NCBI GenBank assembly: GCA_019119285.1
Contig: DWXJ01000012.1
Span: 1 to 50,795 of the forward strand
DNA length: 50,795 nt
DNA from: Merdimonas faecigallinarum
Lineage (GTDB): Bacteria > Bacillota > Clostridia > Lachnospirales > Lachnospiraceae
Direction: 5' to 3'
Position 1 is the first letter of the stretch; the number at the start of each line of letters is the position of its first letter. This document shows positions 46,668 to 50,795 of the stretch, one piece after another. A program made the position numbers and the translations under genes. The notes below the pieces were generated by a model. It saw only the letters and a program-made list of their open reading frames with translations, searched no databases and was not told the DNA's origin.

Positions 46668-47552
46668 CTACTGCCGTTCAGCAGGTATCCGTTTTTCGTT
46701 GATCAACATTCCCTGAAACCGTTCCGCCGCAAAGCGTCTCATAAACCAGTCGCATTTGCATAAGAATAGATAATAGATATTGAGTCCGCAGCCGTGAAGC
46801 GTCTCAAAATTGCCCTGTCCTTTTGCAATGATCAGATCGGCATTTTCCAGTTCTTTGCGGGCGGCAGGACTGATATCAGAAAGCACCGTTCCCGCGATCT
46901 CGCTTCCGTTATCCATAACCGAAGCAGTTTTATCCAGACCCACATAATAAGCGGCGTCCAGATCTACATCGTTGACAACAGGAGCCCCGCGTACAATGAC
47001 AGTAATATTCAGATGCGGGAACTGTTCTTTGATGATCCTGATCGCGATTTTATCCAGGACAATCTCTCCACAATTGTCAGCAAGATAGACCAGTGTCGAC
47101 GCATGTGTGAGTTCTTGTCTGAAATATGCGTACTCCGTCTGATCCAGCCCGTCCTTTTCCTGCTCTTCAAATAATTCCAGTAATTTCTCCCTGGACACGT
47201 CCTTCACTGCAGAATAGTCAATATAATTCCCGGTTCTTGCAAAGCAAAGTGCCGCCTCCACAGGGTCGTTATGCGTCCGGATCTGCGCTTCCAGATCCTT
47301 TTCCATCGACAAAAGAAAATCGTTGAATTCTTTTTTGGCCTCTTCCATGCCATCTTTCTTTCCCCAGTAGTTTTCATATATTCTGGAAATGGACTTCACC
47401 AGGGCCGGGGCCGAAGCGTCTGGATCGCTGGCAGACAGATATCCAAGGATTTCTTTCATATATCGGAGTTTCTTTTCTTCATCTTCAAAATTCCTGATCT
47501 GCAGTTCCTGACTCTGGATCAGACAGGTCAGGCAAAACGGATTCATTCTCAT
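46668..47552 (-). CDS. DUF89/ARMT1-like metal-dependent phosphatase
   Basis: A 294-residue protein of the DUF89 damage-control phosphatase family. It has YLADNCGEIVLDK (about 152-164, with the metal-binding Asp/Asn), VRGAPVVNDV, IIAKGQGNFETL and a paired-Cys N terminus (CLTC at 8-11). Family members dephosphorylate damaged sugar-phosphate metabolites. Subfamily I members of this type often stand near metabolic genes; the substrate here is unknown. GAGGG lies 7 nt before the ATG. Confidence 0.88.
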   Translation of the reverse strand: MRMNPFCLTCLIQSQELQIRNFEDEEKKLRYMKEILGYLSASDPDASAPALVKSISRIYENYWGKKDGMEEAKKEFNDFLLSMEKDLEAQIRTHNDPVEAALCFARTGNYIDYSAVKDVSREKLLELFEEQEKDGLDQTEYAYFRQELTHASTLVYLADNCGEIVLDKIAIRIIKEQFPHLNITVIVRGAPVVNDVDLDAAYYVGLDKTASVMDNGSEIAGTVLSDISPAARKELENADLIIAKGQGNFETLHGCGLNIYYLFLCKCDWFMRRFAAERFQGMLINEKRIPAERQ

Positions 47553-47564
47553 CTGATTGCCCTC

Positions 47565-48089
47565 TTACTCCACATAATCTTCTAAAAAATCTTCATATTG
47601 CTGCTGTTTTAACTCTTCCACCTGACGTGCTGCAGCTTTATTAGCAAAATACATCGGAATTCCGGTCGCTGCAAGGATCAGTAATCCGCCGGTCATCATG
47701 AGTATCAGCCATCGTATGCCGCTTTGCAGCATCGGCTTTTTCATAGCCTGGTTGATGTCATTGATATTTAAAACCCTAGCGTATCTGCGTTTTCCGCAAA
47801 CCGGACAATAAAATTTCTTTGCATAGTATTTATAATGAGGCTGATTGATTAATGCCCCGTTTACAAACTTTGTTTTTGTTACACTTACAGATTTTGCCAT
47901 GGCGGATTTCGTAAATTCCGCAGCATTCACCGTATATTCAGTACCGCATTTTTCACACTTTACATGTCCTGTAAAATCAGAACGGACGATCACGTCCTTA
48001 CTGTGACGTATGAATTGAATCCCGCAGAATATAACCCAGCTAAGCAGTAACACGGCCATTATTATTGGAATCAGAATTCTTATATCCAT
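47565..48089 (-). CDS. Two-pass membrane protein with zinc-ribbon cysteines
   Basis: A 174-residue protein with an N-terminal membrane helix (about 4-24), a soluble domain with two CxxC pairs (CEKCG near 44 and CPVCGKRR near 95) and a second membrane helix (about 125-148), then a charged, Gln-rich tail. The two pairs probably hold one zinc ion. I do not recognise a family. I prefer the ATG at 48089 because the GGAGGG upstream overlaps the earlier in-frame ATG at 48101. It lies 18 bp from the alcohol dehydrogenase gene. Confidence 0.7.
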   Translation of the reverse strand: MDIRILIPIIMAVLLLSWVIFCGIQFIRHSKDVIVRSDFTGHVKCEKCGTEYTVNAAEFTKSAMAKSVSVTKTKFVNGALINQPHYKYYAKKFYCPVCGKRRYARVLNINDINQAMKKPMLQSGIRWLILMMTGGLLILAATGIPMYFANKAAARQVEELKQQQYEDFLEDYVE

Positions 48090-48106
48090 GCTTCCCTCCA
48101 TGTTTT

Positions 48107-49147
48107 TTATAACGTGACCGCATATTTGATCACATGGTCTTCTTTCTTTTCAAATACCTCGTAAGCTTTCATAATATCTGCAAAACTGCAGCGGTGAGTG
48201 ATCAGGAAGCTGGCGTCCAGTTTCCCTTCCGCAGTCAGATCCATGATCTCCTGACAATAGCATCCGTCTACTCCCCCGGTTTTAAATACCAGATTTTTGC
48301 CGTACATTTCCGGGAGAGGCAGTATCTGTGATTCTTCATACATGGCTGCGACCACTACATTTGCATTGGGTCTGGCAATTTCCCATGCCAGCTGAAAGGT
48401 ATCCTTTCCTCCGGCGGCTTCGATCACCACATCCGCTCCCCGGCCTTCTGTAAGTTTCCGGATCCCCTTTTCTACCAGATCTTTCCCTGGAACCAGCGTA
48501 ATATCTGCAAGTCCCTTTTCTTTTGCCAGATTCAGCCGATAGGGATCTGTATCGATGGCGATGATGCAGGAAGGTGCATAAAGCCCTGCGCAGAGCATTG
48601 TACAGAGACCGGCAGGACCCGCTCCGATAACAGCCACAGTATCGCCGTTCCTGATCTCTCCCAGCTTTGCAGCCCAGTATCCGGTAGAAAGGAGATCTCC
48701 GTTAAACAGAGCCTGCTCATCTGTTACATGGTCAGGAATCCGTGTCAGTCCGTTATCTGCATAGGGGATCCGAACATATTCCGCCTGGCCGCCGTCGATC
48801 CTGCATCCAAGCGCCCAGCCGCCCTGGGGATCCGTACAATTATTGACAAACCCTCTCCTGCAGAAAAAGCAGTCTCCACAATAAGTCTCCACATTGACTG
48901 CCACCCGGTCGCCGGGTTTTACGTTTGTCACGGCGCTCCCGGTTTCCACGACTTTTCCGACAAACTCATGTCCCAGTATGACGCCCGGCACAGCTCTTGG
49001 AACCGCCCCGTGTCTGATATGGATATCGCTGGAACAAATGGTTGTCATCGTCACCTGAACAATCGCATCCCGCGCGCTTTTAAGAACCGGCATGGGGCGT
49101 TCTTCCAGTCTGATTTCTCCATTTCTTTTATATACAACTGCTTTCAT
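48107..49147 (-). CDS. Zinc-dependent alcohol dehydrogenase (MDR family)
   Basis: A 346-residue medium-chain dehydrogenase. Catalytic zinc ligands: Cys in TICSSDIH (near 38) and the GHEF motif (near 60). The structural zinc site is CGDCFFCRRGFVNNC (C-x2-C-x2-C-x7-C, about 93-107). The NAD(P) Rossmann motif is AVIGAGPAGLC (about 170-180). It is closest to threonine/sorbitol dehydrogenase-like members; the substrate cannot be told from sequence. The start is an ATG after GGGGGTG. Confidence 0.92.
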   Translation of the reverse strand: MKAVVYKRNGEIRLEERPMPVLKSARDAIVQVTMTTICSSDIHIRHGAVPRAVPGVILGHEFVGKVVETGSAVTNVKPGDRVAVNVETYCGDCFFCRRGFVNNCTDPQGGWALGCRIDGGQAEYVRIPYADNGLTRIPDHVTDEQALFNGDLLSTGYWAAKLGEIRNGDTVAVIGAGPAGLCTMLCAGLYAPSCIIAIDTDPYRLNLAKEKGLADITLVPGKDLVEKGIRKLTEGRGADVVIEAAGGKDTFQLAWEIARPNANVVVAAMYEESQILPLPEMYGKNLVFKTGGVDGCYCQEIMDLTAEGKLDASFLITHRCSFADIMKAYEVFEKKEDHVIKYAVTL

Positions 49148-49171
49148 TCCTTACACCCCCGCTTTATAGAT

Positions 49172-50272
49172 TTACGAATCATTCATTTCTTCAAATTCCA
49201 GCCCTGTCAATGAATGGAACTGCTCCATTGTAATATCCGGAGTCTGAGACAAAACCACCTGATTTCCATTCGAGAGATAATAAAATATATCAGAAAGTTT
49301 TTTCTTTTCTCCATAATCTGTCACTAAAAGAGGCTCTTTATAGGCATACGAGAAAGAACAGACTTCACCGTCTGTATTGGTAAATGAAAATTCCTCCGGG
49401 GTACCGGTAACCGGAATGCCCTCTCTTTTCAGCACTTCATAAAGACAGCCAAAGGACATCCCGCCAGTATCACACAGAACCAATTCTGGATAACAGATTT
49501 CCATCTCATCCGGCCTGATAACTGTAAAACGATAATTGGCGCGCCAATCCGCTGCGCGTTCCAGTTCCTCTTCCGTGAACTGCTCCATCTCGATCCGGTA
49601 AGTGATCGTATAGGCGGCAAAGTATTTTTCTGCCATCTTCCCAAGAACCTCTTCCAGTTCCCCGTCTTCTTCCGGATCACGCCTGCTGTCTCCGTCTTCA
49701 TATACGTAAGTCTCATGGTCCATAACAGACGGATCTTCTTCCTTGCTGACAAAGGTCAGAGGCTCCGCATAAGCGACTCCGTACCGGATAGAACATGGAT
49801 ACTTCTGTTCCCTTACATAATCGTCAAAATCACCCAGTTCTTTACAAAGATTTTCCATCTCCTGAACGGTATGATATATTCCGTTTATTGCAAGCTTCTC
49901 GTTATAAAGAGATTCTGTCTCTACATCCTGCAGTTTCTGATACTGTTCCAGATAATAGCTGGCCATTTCCAGTTCATAGGAAGTTTTCAAGTCGTACTGA
50001 GTAAAAAGTGAATAATATTTATGACTGATCAACTCAAATTCCACTTCCGGCAGTTCTTTTAAGTGCGCTTTCCAGACCTTGTCCGTGTAGCCGGAAGAGT
50101 TCTTCCTCTCCGTATAATCCCTGGATACCACTAATTTTTCATCTACATACGTTTCCTGAAACCACTTTATGGCATCCCTTCGACTGTAATGATGATGACT
50201 GCAACTGGAAAGAAGCAGAACACTGAGAGCAGAAAGAATCAGCAGGAACAGGATTTTTAAATATTTATTCAC
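49172..50272 (-). CDS. Predicted lipoprotein of unknown function
   Basis: A 366-residue exported protein. The N terminus is a lipoprotein signal peptide with lipobox LSSC (Cys24) followed by SHHHYSRRD, a His-rich start of the mature protein. The rest is mixed alpha/beta, acidic, with a helical stretch (about 100-140) and no motif I recognise. The GTG start at 50272 is 9 nt after AGGGGG and overlaps the end of the GNAT gene. It could bind a surface ligand, but nothing shows which. Confidence 0.75.
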   Translation of the reverse strand: MNKYLKILFLLILSALSVLLLSSCSHHHYSRRDAIKWFQETYVDEKLVVSRDYTERKNSSGYTDKVWKAHLKELPEVEFELISHKYYSLFTQYDLKTSYELEMASYYLEQYQKLQDVETESLYNEKLAINGIYHTVQEMENLCKELGDFDDYVREQKYPCSIRYGVAYAEPLTFVSKEEDPSVMDHETYVYEDGDSRRDPEEDGELEEVLGKMAEKYFAAYTITYRIEMEQFTEEELERAADWRANYRFTVIRPDEMEICYPELVLCDTGGMSFGCLYEVLKREGIPVTGTPEEFSFTNTDGEVCSFSYAYKEPLLVTDYGEKKKLSDIFYYLSNGNQVVLSQTPDITMEQFHSLTGLEFEEMNDS

Positions 50273-50639
50273 TGATAAAAGCCCCCTCTTCTACGGGTAA
50301 AGATCCCACATAGCGAAGATAATACTGATCATTTCCTTCCATAACTTCTGTTTTATGGAATCCATGCCGTTGGTAAAAAAGTGCAGCCCGTTCATTTTCT
50401 TTATGACAGCATAAGGCAATCGGACGTTTTCCAAACTCATGATAAACCTGCTTGATTGCTTTTTCTAACACTTCTCCGCCAATTCCACAATTACGATAGT
50501 TTTTATCAATAACAAATCCCATCAGCCGGTAAAAAGGTTCCTTTTTCATTGCAGGTGGATCTGTTCTCCACGGGATCGCCTCTCCTAACAAGATTAAACC
50601 AATTGCTTTTCCATTCATTCTGATCAGGAAGGTATGCAC
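50265..50639 (-). CDS. GNAT N-acetyltransferase, apparently N-terminally truncated
   Basis: A 124-residue GNAT-fold protein. It begins directly in the second strand (TFLIRMNGKAIGLILLG), then has motif A (FVIDKNYRNCGIGGEVLEKA, with the acetyl-CoA loop) and motif B (NERAALFYQRHGF). The first strand and helices, about 40-50 residues in normal members, are missing. The only start is a GTG at 50639 without a ribosome binding site, 12 nt after the stop codon of the gene upstream in the same frame. It is probably a remnant left by a deletion, or uses an unseen start. Confidence 0.6.
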   Translation of the reverse strand: MHTFLIRMNGKAIGLILLGEAIPWRTDPPAMKKEPFYRLMGFVIDKNYRNCGIGGEVLEKAIKQVYHEFGKRPIALCCHKENERAALFYQRHGFHKTEVMEGNDQYYLRYVGSLPVEEGAFISE

Positions 50640-50651
50640 TCTCTTCAGACT

Positions 50652-50795
50652 TCAGTTCGGAGCAGAATCTTTAAGTATCTGGAGAAAACGATCAAAATAT
50701 TCTTTCCCCTCTTCAAAATCTCTTTTTAGAAAACAGAGCAGAGCCAATTCATATACTTCCCAGAACACCCTGTTTTCCGGTATGCCATTTAACTG
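50652..50795 (-). CDS. C-terminal end of a hypothetical protein (partial)
   Basis: An open frame enters from the right edge and stops at TGA (50654-50652). The 47 residues seen are helical and charged, including VFWEVYELALLCFLKRDFEE. It resembles the tail of a small cytosolic protein; I do not recognise the family. It is in the same frame as the clipped GNAT gene, separated only by the stop codon and four codons. Confidence 0.5.
   Translation of the reverse strand, partial: QLNGIPENRVFWEVYELALLCFLKRDFEEGKEYFDRFLQILKDSAPN

Overview
The window looks like chromosomal DNA of an anaerobic, spore-forming Firmicute of class Clostridia, most likely family Lachnospiraceae. The basis is family membership and gene order: yggS-sepF-ylmH-lspA-rluD, radC-mreBCD-PBP2-minDE-rodA, mutS-mutL-miaA, yqfC-yqfD-phoH-ybeY, a SpoVB-type flippase, a BofC-like protein and a DUF5685/DnaJ pair. 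I cannot name the genus. I see no rRNA, tRNA, CRISPR array, insertion sequence or prophage, so this is mostly core genome with some accessory genes at the right end.

Layout. (1) 28-2638, plus strand: a YneA-like LysM membrane protein, a 470-bp non-coding stretch with an unusually dense set of hairpins (473-681), a Xer-type tyrosine recombinase and a TtcA-like tRNA thiolase, closed by a strong two-way terminator. (2) 9245-2707, minus: radical SAM protein, HlyD-like adaptor, yggS, sepF, ylmH, lspA, rluD-type pseudouridine synthase and a cytidylate-kinase-like protein. (3) 9325-9525, plus: a lone DUF378 membrane protein. (4) 19504-9590, minus: an elongation and division operon, DUF4321, radC, mreB, mreC, mreD, a very large PBP2, minD, minE, rodA, an mgsA homologue and a D,D-carboxypeptidase lipoprotein. 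A recognisable promoter at 19550-19578 has a perfect inverted repeat between its -35 and -10 boxes. (5) 38010-19601, minus: yqfC, yqfD, phoH, ybeY, SpoVB-like flippase, pyridoxal kinase, BofC-like protein, DUF896 protein, miaB, a PF06541 membrane protein, mutS, mutL, miaA, a small helical protein, a methionine gamma-lyase-family enzyme and two unrelated flavoproteins. Internal promoters and a terminator split this run, and a sigma-E-like promoter precedes yqfC. (6) 38209-40979, plus: an MBOAT/DHHW pair, probably for O-acetylation of a surface polymer. (7) 46116-41010, minus: helD, a ferredoxin-type aldo/keto reductase, DUF5685, a J-domain protein with a Cys-rich tail and a multi-spanning membrane protein. 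(8) 50795-46266, minus: accessory genes, including a clipped GNAT gene and an apparently 5'-degraded membrane protein.

How the genes fit together. Regions 2 and 4 together cover septum assembly (SepF, MinDE), side-wall synthesis (MreBCD, PBP2, RodA), wall trimming (DacF type) and lipoprotein maturation (LspA). Region 5 holds mismatch repair, tRNA A37 modification (MiaA then MiaB), ribosome maturation (YbeY) and sporulation functions. The observations I consider most worth checking are: the branched hairpin element at 513-681; the MgsA homologue whose catalytic Asp is Lys; the degenerate nucleotide-binding motifs of the MreB homologue; a ribosome binding site buried in the terminator between miaB and the PF06541 gene; and the DUF5685/Cys-rich DnaJ/membrane-protein trio.
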